Position numbers and translations under genes: made by a program. Positions 1 through 7,751 of a stretch of DNA of 64,000 bases are shown here, in pieces; within the stretch, counting starts at the first letter, position 1, and each line of letters begins with the position of its first letter. The DNA is taken from positions 224,697 to 288,696 of the forward strand of contig NZ_JAPFRE010000016.1 in assembly GCF_026183735.1 (NCBI RefSeq), in the 5' to 3' direction. The stretch comes from Alteromonas sp. ASW11-130. Lineage in GTDB: Bacteria > Pseudomonadota > Gammaproteobacteria > Enterobacterales > Alteromonadaceae. The notes beneath the pieces were generated by a model. It did no database searches. It was not told where the DNA came from and saw only the letters and a list, made by a program, of their open reading frames with translations.

Positions 1-276
1 GTAACTGGCCTGACAGAAAGTCTGTAGGGTAAATAAGGTCGCTCGGTTCGCCAGCTCACCTTGCCTTACAGAAATTTGTCGCCGACAGGAAATCTAGTAA
101 GTTGAATAATGACGCTCAGTTCGCTGGCTCACTTCGCCTTACAAAAAATCCGCGAAGTATACTTCGCGGTAACTGGCCTGACAGAAAGTCTGTAGGGTAA
201 AAAGGTCGCTCGGTTCGCCAGCTCACCTTGCCTTACAGAAATTTATCAACGCAACGCGTTGATGGGCAAAATTTCT

Positions 277-352
277 GTCCCCTTCGTCTAGAGGCCTAGG
301 ACACCGCCCTTTCACGGCGGTAACAGGGGTTCGAATCCCCTAGGGGACGCCA
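277..352 (+). tRNA. tRNA-Glu (anticodon UUC), copy 1
   Basis: The 76-base sequence folds as a cloverleaf. The 7-bp acceptor stem is closed by GTCCCCT at the 5' end and AGGGGAC at 342-348, followed by G349 and an encoded CCA. The anticodon stem is CCGCC/GGCGG (304-308 with 316-320) and the loop carries TTC at 311-313. The T arm has GGTTCGAATCC. It reads glutamate codons GAA and GAG. It is identical to the copy 292 bases downstream. Confidence 0.97.
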
Positions 353-568
353 TATAACGGTGTCGCAGTCCGTAACTGCGAGTGATAACCAGTAAGAAAA
401 GGTTGCTCTTATTTAAGGCTCACCTCGTATTACAAAAAATCCGCGAAGTTTACTTCGCGGTAACTGGCCTGACAGAAAGTCTGTAGGGTAAATAAGGTCG
501 CTCGGTTCGCCAGCTCACCTTGCCTTACAGAAATTTATCAACGCAACGCGTTGCTGGGCAAAATTTCT

Positions 569-644
569 GTCCCCTTCGTCTAGAGGCCTAGGACACCGCC
601 CTTTCACGGCGGTAACAGGGGTTCGAATCCCCTAGGGGACGCCA
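569..644 (+). tRNA. tRNA-Glu (anticodon UUC), copy 2
   Basis: Identical in sequence to the copy at 277-352, with encoded CCA at 642-644. It is the last gene of the array and is followed seven bases later by an intrinsic terminator, so both tRNAs are probably processed from one transcript that starts upstream, beyond or near the left edge of the window. Confidence 0.97.
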
Positions 645-650
645 TATATA

Positions 651-679
651 AAAAAACCAGCCTTCGGGCTGGTTTTTTT
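651..679 (+). terminator. intrinsic terminator of the tRNA-Glu array
   Basis: A run of A, then the stem ACCAGCC - TTCG - GGCTGGT, followed by seven T. The stable UUCG-type tetraloop and T tract make this a strong rho-independent terminator. Confidence 0.92.
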
Positions 680-1181
680 ATGCGTTCTATTCAGGTTTAA
701 CAAATCTATGTTCAAAACTCTTTACTCAAGTTCACGCCCTTATGTCATACGCTATTTGCGTAAATGCGTAAACCACACATAGAAAGAGAAATGATTTTAT
801 AAAACTTGTGTTAATGAAGAATGTCACGGCCTTTTCGATCAATGAAACGGCTTGTAGTGCAAATACGTATTTTCCACGCGGTAACCAAGTCTTTAACGTT
901 GTACTGTTACGTTTTTGCACAATTTAATTCCCCCCTTCCCGAAGAAGGCTTGTCGAAGCGTGAGATAAGTTTCCTTAATGTGAGCATCCATCATGGCTAA
1001 TGGATATCGAGAAGCGTAAGAACTGCTAACATGTATGAAAGGTGATGCTACGTGGTTAGCGTGGTCTTGCAGCAACTGATAAACAAGAGCTGACATCGTT
1101 TGAGATGCGGTAAATGACGCCAGGACTATTTATTGGTAGCATAACGGGTTTAAAGTCCTCGTTAATTTCATAGGAACAGGA
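680..1181. other. intergenic stretch without a recognised gene
   Basis: About 500 bases between the tRNA terminator and the M14 peptidase gene. Two short minus-strand open frames (732-920, 893-1096) lack ribosome binding sites and family resemblance. The promoter of the downstream peptidase gene must lie here, but no convincing -35/-10 pair was identified. Confidence 0.6.
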
Positions 1182-2096
1182 ATGGAACAATATCCAATAG
1201 GGCGTCCCGGCGAACCTTGGTCAGATGAAGAAAAAAAGCAGTGGCGTGATTCACAGCAGATTAAGCGCAGTTACCAAGAAGAGGTTTTAGCAAAGATACC
1301 TAAGCAAAAAAGTGGTTTTTCAATCCATCAATACGGTGCGTTACCGTATGATGAGCGGAGATATCCGCTTTATGCTGTAGTCAGCGAAAAGTTAGATGAG
1401 AACAAATCAACCGTTCTGGTAACGGGGGGCGTGCATGGTTATGAAACCAGCGGCGTTCAGGGCGCACTCTTGTTTATCAATGAACACCTAAGCGCCTATG
1501 CTGAAGATTTCAACTTCATTATTGTACCGTGTATCAGTCCTTGGGGATACGAAACCATTAACCGATGGAATCCGCATGCGCTTGATCCTAATCGTTCGTT
1601 CATGCCCGACTCGCTCGCTTCTGAATCCGCCCAGGTAATGGCATTTATTGCAACACTTAATACGCCAATTAAAATGCATATCGATTTGCATGAAACAACA
1701 GATACAGATAACTCTGAATTCAGGCCCGCTTTAGCCGCCCGAGATGGGGTCATTCACGATGAGTGGGAAATTCCTGATGGCTTTTATACGGTGGCCGATA
1801 CTAGAAACCCCCAATTAGATTTTCAAAAAGCGATCATCGAGAGTGTCAAACATATTACCCACATAGCCCCGTCCGATGCCAATGGTAAAATTATTGGTGC
1901 GGATACAGTATCTGAGGGTGTGATTTGTTATGACAAAAAGAAACTTTTTCTTTGTGGAGGCATGACCGAAGCTGAATACGTTACCACCACGGAAGTTTAC
2001 CCCGACAGTCCGAAAACAACTGATGAAGAATGTAACCGTGCGCAGGTGGCTGCAATCGTCGGTGCACTTAACTACTTAAAAGAAACTAGTTCTTAA
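1182..2096 (+). CDS. M14-type zinc carboxypeptidase family protein
   Basis: This 304-residue protein has the layout of the M14 metallocarboxypeptidase / succinylglutamate desuccinylase fold. The zinc-binding HxxE appears as H85-G-Y-E88 in TGGVHGYET. The third zinc ligand is probably H166 or H170 in MHIDLHET. A DPNRSF segment (135-140) supplies the usual substrate-binding Asn-Arg. TTEVYP near residue 271 fits the catalytic glutamate region. There is no signal peptide, so it is predicted to be cytoplasmic, cleaving a C-terminal residue or an acyl-amino bond of a small substrate. The ATG start is preceded by GGAACAGG. The gene stands alone, followed by a possible weak terminator hairpin at 2107-2125. 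The exact substrate cannot be told from sequence; aspartoacylase-like deacylation is an alternative. Confidence 0.8.
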   Translation: MEQYPIGRPGEPWSDEEKKQWRDSQQIKRSYQEEVLAKIPKQKSGFSIHQYGALPYDERRYPLYAVVSEKLDENKSTVLVTGGVHGYETSGVQGALLFINEHLSAYAEDFNFIIVPCISPWGYETINRWNPHALDPNRSFMPDSLASESAQVMAFIATLNTPIKMHIDLHETTDTDNSEFRPALAARDGVIHDEWEIPDGFYTVADTRNPQLDFQKAIIESVKHITHIAPSDANGKIIGADTVSEGVICYDKKKLFLCGGMTEAEYVTTTEVYPDSPKTTDEECNRAQVAAIVGALNYLKETSS

Positions 2097-2518
2097 CCTA
2101 ACTGAAGGCTAGCTTCTCGCTGGCCTCTTCGTTTCAAATAATCGGATGGTAAGCTGTTCTGGGTCAATCCTCTATTTGTTGCCTGGTGACAGAATTGTAC
2201 CGGCACCGCATGAGGCAGTTTTAGGGGCAATACCATGCTAAATATGTTTACCAATCCGGTTGTTCGGAAATCTTTATCAGGTATTTTCATAATATGTGGG
2301 ATGATTGTTTATTAAGGATATATGTTTGTACGCAACAGCGCAGATCCTAATAAAAGATTACGCCTGATATGTTTAGTTGGTGTGTAGTTTTGTTAACTAT
2401 CCACATACATTCTTGCCTCTGATTTCATATCCTCTTTTTCTGCTTTATTGTTGGTGTATTAATCGAATTTTGCTAAACTCCGCCGCGTTTTCCTCCACTG
2501 TTTCAAATGTATTCACCT
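2097..2518. other. intergenic stretch, possible weak terminator
   Basis: About 420 bases between the M14 gene and dusC. The imperfect stem GGCTAGC/GCTGGCC at 2107-2125 followed by TCTTCGTTT could end the upstream transcript. No supported gene was seen. Confidence 0.45.
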
Positions 2519-3469
2519 ATGAAAATTATGCTTGCGCCTATGGAAGGCGTTGTTGATCACTTGATGCGTGACATGCTAACTCGCGTAGGGGGATTCGATC
2601 TCTGTGTAACGGAATTTATTCGCGTAGTCGATCAGAAACTGCCTAAGCGCACCTTCATGAGGTTGTGTCCCGAATTAGCGTTTGGTGCTAAAACTCCCGC
2701 GGGCGTGCCAGTAAGAGTTCAGCTTTTAGGACAACATCCACAATGGTTGGCGGAAAATGCGCTTACAGCAGTGGAACTGGGTTCGCCTGGCATTGATTTA
2801 AATTTCGGTTGCCCAGCCAAAACGGTCAATAAAAGTAAAGGGGGAGCAGTGTTGCTTAAGGAAACGCAAACCCTATACGATATCGTAAAAAGCGTTAGGG
2901 ATGCAGTACCTGCAGAGCTTCCTGTTACTGCAAAGATCCGCTTAGGTTATGAAGATAAGACGTTGGCAGTAGAAAATGCCGAAGCTATTGCGCAAGCCGG
3001 GGCGACGCACCTTGTGGTACATGCACGGACTAAAAAAGAAGGGTATAGACCTCCCGCTTATTGGGACTATATTGCCAAAATCAAAAAACGTATCGCCATC
3101 CCCGTAATTGCCAATGGCGAAATATGGAATGCAGCTGATGCTCGAAATTGCATTGAACAATCAGCGTGTACAGATTTAATGCTGGGTCGAGGGGCGCTGG
3201 CTATGCCCAACTTAGCTAATACCATTAAACAAAACGACAAACCGATGGCATGGGGCGAGGTAGCGGACTTGCTCATTTCCTATTCAGGTTATGAAATATT
3301 TGGAGACAAAGGTCGATATTATCCAAACCGAATTAAACAATGGTGCGGATACCTGCGAAGACAGTATCCACAAGCAGACGCTTTACTTAATCAAATCAAA
3401 CGATTGAATGATGCACACGATATTGTAGCGGTGTTGGCCAGTCAGTCCTCGCAAGTGAATGTAGCTTAA
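2519..3469 (+). CDS. dusC: tRNA-dihydrouridine(16) synthase DusC
   Basis: FMN-dependent reductase that converts uridine 16 in the D loop of tRNAs to dihydrouridine using NADPH. The N-terminus MKIMLAPMEGVVD and the segment CVTEFIRVVDQ are those of the DusC branch. The catalytic cysteine is C98 in LNFGCPAKTVNKSKGGA. VVHARTK and VIANGEI line the FMN site, and LMLGRGAL is the phosphate-binding loop. An in-frame ATG lies 12 bases upstream at 2507, but the ATG at 2519 gives the N-terminus that matches E. coli DusC (316 residues here). Neither start has a clear Shine-Dalgarno, so translation may be modest. It appears monocistronic. Confidence 0.95.
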   Translation: MKIMLAPMEGVVDHLMRDMLTRVGGFDLCVTEFIRVVDQKLPKRTFMRLCPELAFGAKTPAGVPVRVQLLGQHPQWLAENALTAVELGSPGIDLNFGCPAKTVNKSKGGAVLLKETQTLYDIVKSVRDAVPAELPVTAKIRLGYEDKTLAVENAEAIAQAGATHLVVHARTKKEGYRPPAYWDYIAKIKKRIAIPVIANGEIWNAADARNCIEQSACTDLMLGRGALAMPNLANTIKQNDKPMAWGEVADLLISYSGYEIFGDKGRYYPNRIKQWCGYLRRQYPQADALLNQIKRLNDAHDIVAVLASQSSQVNVA

Positions 3470-3569
3470 CCGCATTTGTAAACCATTAACTTGTTCGAAT
3501 CCGCTTTATCAGCTAGGTTAGGTAGTTAACGTTTTGTTCTGCGCACTAAATTGCAGTAGAAAATTCAAG

Positions 3570-3606
3570 CCTCCCAAACAAATAGAGGAGGTGAATGTTA
3601 ACTTAA
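3570..3606 (+). promoter_or_regulatory. leader with sequestrable perfect Shine-Dalgarno and 3-codon minicistron
   Basis: A perfect AGGAGGTG at 3586-3593 lies 30 bases upstream of the only usable start codon (ATG 3622) of the next gene, too far to serve it. Immediately after comes ATG-TTA-ACT-TAA (3595-3606), a minimal open frame. The Shine-Dalgarno can pair with CCTCC at 3570-3574 across a 12-base loop. This arrangement is seen directly; a role in translational control of the lipoprotein gene is inference. Confidence 0.4.
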
Positions 3607-3621
3607 CTTTATGGAAAAACA

Positions 3622-5043
3622 ATGCAGCGAGTACCTTCACGTCTGAGCCTGGCGGTGGCGTGTCTGTTTTCCTTGGCAGTAGCAGGGTGTGCCACTACTT
3701 CCAAGAAGGAACAGCAACCGAACAATAAAAAAATTTCTATTCATCCGAATCCATACCCAAGTACATACAAACCGATAGATGGACAGCCGACATTTATTAC
3801 GAATGTCACTATTCTGACAGGCTCCGGCGAAAAGATTGAAAAGGGTTCAATCTATTTTGCGGATGGTAAAATTGTCGCGCTAGGAGCAAACATTGAGCAA
3901 CCAGCCGATGTGCGGGTTATTGACGGAAGTGGAAAGTGGGTAACCCCAGGCATCATCGACACCCATAGTCATTTGGGCGTATATCCAAACCCTTCCACTC
4001 GGTCACATTCAGACGGCAATGAAATGGTTAATCCAGTCACGGCAGGTGTATGGGCTGAGCATGCTGTATGGCCGCAGGACCCAGGTTTCGGTCGAGCGTT
4101 AGCTGGTGGCGTCACATCCATGCAGATTCTTCCCGGTTCGGCTAACCTTTTTGGCGGACGCTCAGTAGTTCTCAAAAACGTGCCTAACCGCACAATGCAG
4201 GATATGAAATTTCCCGACGCGCCCCATGGTTTAAAAATGGCATGCGGAGAAAACCCCAAGCGGGTTTATGGTGAAAAAGGGGGCCCCATGACGCGGATGG
4301 GTAATGTCGCTGGATATCGTCAAGCTTGGTCTGACGCTCAGGATTACATCGCTAAATGGGAGCGCTACGAAAAGGAATTTGATGAAGGCAAAAACCCCAA
4401 ACCACCTAAGCGTGACTTGAAGCTGGAAACCCTTGCAGGTGTCTTGAAGGGGGACATTTTAGTGCACATGCATTGCTATCGTGCGGATGAAATGACCACC
4501 ATGATGGATGTTATGAAAGAGTTCAACTACAAGATAGGCACATTTCATCATGCGGTGGAGTCTTACAAAATTGCAGATAAGTTGAAACAGAACAATGTGT
4601 GCTCGGCAATGTGGGCAGATTGGTGGGGCTTTAAAATGGAAGCCTATGACGGTATACGAGAAAATATTTCTTTGGTACATCAAGCAGGGGCATGTGCAAT
4701 CGTTCATTCAGACAGTGATTTAGGTATCCAACGATTGAATCAGGAAGCGGCAAAGGCTTGGTCTGATGGTAACCGTGCGGGTATCAATATTTCTCAAGCC
4801 GAAGCATGGCAATGGCTATCTGCTAATCCAGCGAAAGCGTTGGGTATTTACGCGCAGACGGGATCACTGGAAGCGGGTAAGAATGCAGATGTAGTGCTGT
4901 GGAGCGGCGATCCGTTCTCGACATATACACAAGCTGAAAAAGTTTACGTAGATGGTGGTTTGGCGTATGACAGAGCAAACCCTGAACAATGGCCCGTAAG
5001 TGATTTTGAGTTGGGTCAGGTAGGTGAAGGAGACAAAAAATGA
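3622..5043 (+). CDS. exported lipoprotein amidohydrolase (imidazolonepropionase-like metal-dependent hydrolase)
   Basis: 473 residues. The N-terminus is a lipoprotein signal ending in the lipobox AVAGC, with C23 as the lipidated residue, so the enzyme should be anchored at the periplasmic face of a membrane. The rest is an amidohydrolase-superfamily barrel. The first metal motif is H-S-H in TPGIIDTHSHLG; metal ligands further on are likely in MHCYRAD, in TFHHAVES and in the Asp-containing IVHSDSDLG. The C-terminal small beta domain carries AGKNADVVLWSGDPF. The family cleaves amide or cyclic amide bonds, and several exported members are peptidases or dipeptidases; the substrate here is unknown. 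The stop overlaps the next start as ATGA, so both are co-expressed. The start is the only in-frame ATG after a stop at 3604. Confidence 0.88.
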   Translation: MQRVPSRLSLAVACLFSLAVAGCATTSKKEQQPNNKKISIHPNPYPSTYKPIDGQPTFITNVTILTGSGEKIEKGSIYFADGKIVALGANIEQPADVRVIDGSGKWVTPGIIDTHSHLGVYPNPSTRSHSDGNEMVNPVTAGVWAEHAVWPQDPGFGRALAGGVTSMQILPGSANLFGGRSVVLKNVPNRTMQDMKFPDAPHGLKMACGENPKRVYGEKGGPMTRMGNVAGYRQAWSDAQDYIAKWERYEKEFDEGKNPKPPKRDLKLETLAGVLKGDILVHMHCYRADEMTTMMDVMKEFNYKIGTFHHAVESYKIADKLKQNNVCSAMWADWWGFKMEAYDGIRENISLVHQAGACAIVHSDSDLGIQRLNQEAAKAWSDGNRAGINISQAEAWQWLSANPAKALGIYAQTGSLEAGKNADVVLWSGDPFSTYTQAEKVYVDGGLAYDRANPEQWPVSDFELGQVGEGDKK

Positions 5044-6314
5044 AGTTAATGCTCAGTTTATTGACCGCAGCAGTCGTTTCAACCTCTGTGTTGGCTGAAA
5101 ATATCGCTATTATCGGGGGCAAAGTGCATACCATGACAAAATTGGGAACACTGGATAAAGCGACAATTCTTATCAAAGACGGCAAAATCGCGCAAATTGA
5201 CAAAGACCTGCGGGTTCCTGACAGCTATCGTAAAATTGATGCCACCGGTAAAGTTATTACCCCAGGATTTGTAGGTGCGTTAACAACGTTGGGATTAGTT
5301 GAAGTATCGATGTCTGCGGGAGTGGTTGACAGCTCGGTAGAAAAAGCGGGTGTAACTAAAACGGGAGCGGCATTAGACGTAAGTTATGCTTTAAACCCAG
5401 ATTCCTCTCTAGTAAATATATCGCGTATTGAAGGCGTCACTTCAGCTGCGACTGCTATCTCAAGCGTTGATACCCTTTTCTATGGCCAAGGTGCGGTCAT
5501 GTCTTTGGGGGACGACCCACTACTTAAAGCTCATGCATTTATGAAAGTAGATGTAGGAAGCGAAGGTGCAGAAGAATCCGGTGGTTCGCGCGCTGCCCTT
5601 TGGGTTGCCCTGGAGTCGGCGCTTGCTGAAGCGGCGTCAGTTGACGGTAAGTTAGATGCTAAAGATGATTGGCACGGTATGAATTCCCGAGCGGATGTCG
5701 CGGCATTAAAGAAAGTGTTAAATGGAAATATGCCGCTTTTCATGCAGGCTGATCGTGCTGCCGATATTCGTCAGGTAATTGCGTTTAAGCAACGCCATCC
5801 CGATATTAAAGTCGTCTTAGTGCATGGTGTAGAAGCATGGCGAGTAGCAGAGCAGCTAGCCGATAATAATATTCCTGTCATTATAGACCCTGAATTCAAT
5901 TTACCTGGCGGATTTGACCAGCTTGGAGCTACTCTGGCTAATGCGGCCCGACTTGAAAAAGCAGGCGTCGTAGTAGCGATTGGTATGGACACGCATAATA
6001 TTCGTCTTGCAGCGCAACATGCGGGTAACGCAGTGGCAAATGGTTTATCTCACGAAGCCGGATTGGCGAGTTTGACTTCAGCACCGGCGAAAATATTGGG
6101 GATGCAAGATACGATTGGTTCTATTTCCCAGGGGAAGCGAGCAGATATTGTTATTTGGAGCGGTGACCCCTTGGAGGTCACAGAAGCAGCTGAACAAGTG
6201 TTCGTGAATGGTGAGCCTATAAAAATGGAATCGAGACAGACGAAGTTGCGAGACCGCTACCTTTCTTCTCAAAAAACATCATACGCACACCCTCCTCAAT
6301 ACCTTCGACCTTAA
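5040..6314 (+). CDS. exported amidohydrolase-like protein lacking the first metal motif
   Basis: 424 residues with a cleavable signal peptide (cleavage likely after VLA, about residue 19). It is related in layout to its upstream neighbour: the N-terminal small beta domain, VITPGF, the barrel, then KRADIVIWSGDPLEVT at the C-terminal end. At the position where active members have D-x-H-x-H, this protein reads GALTTLG, so the two histidines of the first metal site are absent. VVLVHGVEAW keeps one later histidine and GMDTHN keeps an Asp. A strong AGGAG precedes the ATG, which overlaps the previous stop by four bases. It may be a non-catalytic partner or use a single metal. The missing motif is seen directly; the partner role is inference. 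Confidence 0.85.
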   Translation: MKLMLSLLTAAVVSTSVLAENIAIIGGKVHTMTKLGTLDKATILIKDGKIAQIDKDLRVPDSYRKIDATGKVITPGFVGALTTLGLVEVSMSAGVVDSSVEKAGVTKTGAALDVSYALNPDSSLVNISRIEGVTSAATAISSVDTLFYGQGAVMSLGDDPLLKAHAFMKVDVGSEGAEESGGSRAALWVALESALAEAASVDGKLDAKDDWHGMNSRADVAALKKVLNGNMPLFMQADRAADIRQVIAFKQRHPDIKVVLVHGVEAWRVAEQLADNNIPVIIDPEFNLPGGFDQLGATLANAARLEKAGVVVAIGMDTHNIRLAAQHAGNAVANGLSHEAGLASLTSAPAKILGMQDTIGSISQGKRADIVIWSGDPLEVTEAAEQVFVNGEPIKMESRQTKLRDRYLSSQKTSYAHPPQYLRP

Positions 6315-6326
6315 GTGGAATTAGCG

Positions 6327-6355
6327 AAAAAATGGCCCATAACGGGCCATTTTTT
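6327..6355. terminator. bidirectional intrinsic terminator
   Basis: AAAAAATGGCCC - ATAAC - GGGCCATTTTTT, a 12-bp perfect stem with A and T runs on either side. It lies between the convergent amidohydrolase pair and tesA and can serve both strands. Confidence 0.93.
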
Positions 6356-6362
6356 ATTCTGC

Positions 6363-7034
6363 TCAATTTGTGTTTAAAATATGCGGCGTAAGTTGTTTGT
6401 TCATGTATTCAGCAATCATGGGTTGAGCCGCTTTATTAGGGTGGATGCCATCTCGCTGCATCAAACTGTCTTTCGTTGCTACATCTTGTAAAAAGAAAGG
6501 GATAAGTGTGATTTGCTGTTCTTCGGCTACAGTTTCAAAACTATCTGAAAACAAGGACTGATACTTACGCCCATAATTAGTTGGGATCTCCATATCCTGT
6601 AATAACACAGCAATTTCGGCTTGTTTAGCTAGACTAACCATTTTATGTAAATTCCTTCGCATCTTTGTCACTGGATGACCTTGCAATCCGTCATTACCCC
6701 CCAATTCTATAAGCAGATGACTCGGTCTATGTTGTTCCAATAAACGCGGTAAACGAGCCAGACCACCATCAGTGGTTTCGCCACTGATCGCAGCATTCAC
6801 TACTTCAATCTGAACCGACTCGTCTTTCCAGATATTTTGTAACAAACTAACCCAGCCTTCATGTTGCTTTAACCCATAAGCTGCGCTTAGGCTATCACCT
6901 AGAATAAGTAACTTTGGTTTTTGTGGGTTTTCATTTTCTGTAGTGGCATGTAAATGATCTGAAAAGACCAGTAGCGGTAACAAAAATAACAGGAAAGTAA
7001 TTTGAATATGGCGATGACTTTGAAAGACCAACAC
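6363..7034 (-). CDS. tesA: TesA, periplasmic GDSL thioesterase/lysophospholipase L1/arylesterase
   Basis: 223 residues with an N-terminal signal (hydrophobic stretch about residues 11-25). It belongs to the SGNH/GDSL hydrolases: block I GDSLS with nucleophile S48, block II AISGETT, block III GGNDG, and block V D195-x-x-H198 in RDGIHPN. It hydrolyses acyl-CoA thioesters, lysophospholipids and small esters in the periplasm. The start is GTG at 7034 (TTG at 7031 is possible), supported by AGGAG about 11 bases upstream on the minus strand. The divergent ybbA start lies inside the first codons, so the two coding regions overlap head to head by about 27 bases. The tesA / ybbA-ybbP arrangement is the same as in E. 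coli. Confidence 0.94.
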   Translation of the reverse strand: MLVFQSHRHIQITFLLFLLPLLVFSDHLHATTENENPQKPKLLILGDSLSAAYGLKQHEGWVSLLQNIWKDESVQIEVVNAAISGETTDGGLARLPRLLEQHRPSHLLIELGGNDGLQGHPVTKMRRNLHKMVSLAKQAEIAVLLQDMEIPTNYGRKYQSLFSDSFETVAEEQQITLIPFFLQDVATKDSLMQRDGIHPNKAAQPMIAEYMNKQLTPHILNTN

Positions 7035-7751
7035 GACAGCAACAACTCCTCAATAATTAGAACCAGCGAGATTACTAAAACGGTTAATACGAGTGAAGGA
7101 CATTTGCAGATTCTTCAACCAATTTCTTTTCAGGTCAAGCCCGGTGAGTCGATTGCCATTGTGGGTGCGTCAGGCTCCGGTAAATCTACTTTATTAAGCT
7201 TACTCGCGGGATTGGACGAGGTTAGTACAGGTGAAATATGGCTTGATAATGTGTCATTACACGATTTAGATGAAGAGGGGCGGGCGCAACTACGAGGTGC
7301 CAAGGTTGGCTTTATCTTCCAGAGTTTTATGTTAGTGCAAAGTTTGACGGCGTTGGAAAATATCATGTTACCTGCGGAAATTACGGGTCTAAGCGACCCT
7401 TCCGGCAGAGCAAAAGAAATCCTGGCGCAAGTAGGTTTAGCCCATCGAGCCCATCACTATCCTAATCAGTTATCCGGCGGCGAGCAACAACGCGTTGCTA
7501 TTGCCCGCGCATTCATCGGTCAGCCCAAAATTCTTTTTGCTGATGAACCCACAGGAAACCTTGATGCGGTAAATAGTCACAAAATAGAAGACCTGTTGTT
7601 TAACTTAAATCAGGAGCAAGGTACTACGCTGGTATTAGTTACCCACGATGAGACTCTTGCCGCAAAGTGTGATCGACAATTGGTCATGCAAGCAGGTGCA
7701 TTAACTGAAAAAAAAAGTCAGACGTCCAACTATTCTCGTGAGGCAAGCTAA
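7008..7751 (+). CDS. ybbA: YbbA, ABC transporter ATP-binding protein
   Basis: 247 residues of the MacB/LolD-type ATPase class. Walker A is GASGSGKST, the signature LSGGEQQRVAIARA, Walker B ILFADEPTG, and the switch histidine sits in VTHD. FIFQSFMLVQSLTALENIMLPAE is the Q-loop region typical of YbbA. ATG 7008 is chosen because AGGAAAG (6991-6997) lies at a usable distance; TTG 7002 and ATG 7014 are alternatives. It works with the permease encoded immediately downstream, probably in export or extraction of a lipid-like molecule at the inner membrane, which would fit the linked periplasmic TesA. The role of YbbAP is not firmly established even in E. coli. Confidence 0.93.
   Translation: MAMTLKDQHDSNNSSIIRTSEITKTVNTSEGHLQILQPISFQVKPGESIAIVGASGSGKSTLLSLLAGLDEVSTGEIWLDNVSLHDLDEEGRAQLRGAKVGFIFQSFMLVQSLTALENIMLPAEITGLSDPSGRAKEILAQVGLAHRAHHYPNQLSGGEQQRVAIARAFIGQPKILFADEPTGNLDAVNSHKIEDLLFNLNQEQGTTLVLVTHDETLAAKCDRQLVMQAGALTEKKSQTSNYSREAS

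Larger units (their letters stand above)
1..644. repeat. tandem tRNA-Glu repeat units with hairpin-rich spacers
   Basis: A spacer sequence of about 76 bases occurs three times (about 1-76, 169-244 and 460-536), nearly identical apart from 1-3 bases. The last two copies each lead into a tRNA-Glu gene, so the unit (short palindrome, spacer, tRNA) is tandemly duplicated with a period of 292 bases. A perfect 20-base palindrome (CCGCGAAGTA and its complement) lies at 150-169 and a one-mismatch copy at 441-460. A small stem-loop (ATCAACGC/GCGTTGAT) lies at 245-263, with a degraded copy at 537-555. The first spacer copy at the left edge is followed by a different sequence rather than a tRNA, so the array probably continues to the left or has lost a unit. 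Confidence 0.85.

Noticed and set aside
893-1096. minus-strand 67-codon open frame
   Set aside because: No Shine-Dalgarno, no family resemblance, and it overlaps another random frame at 732-920.
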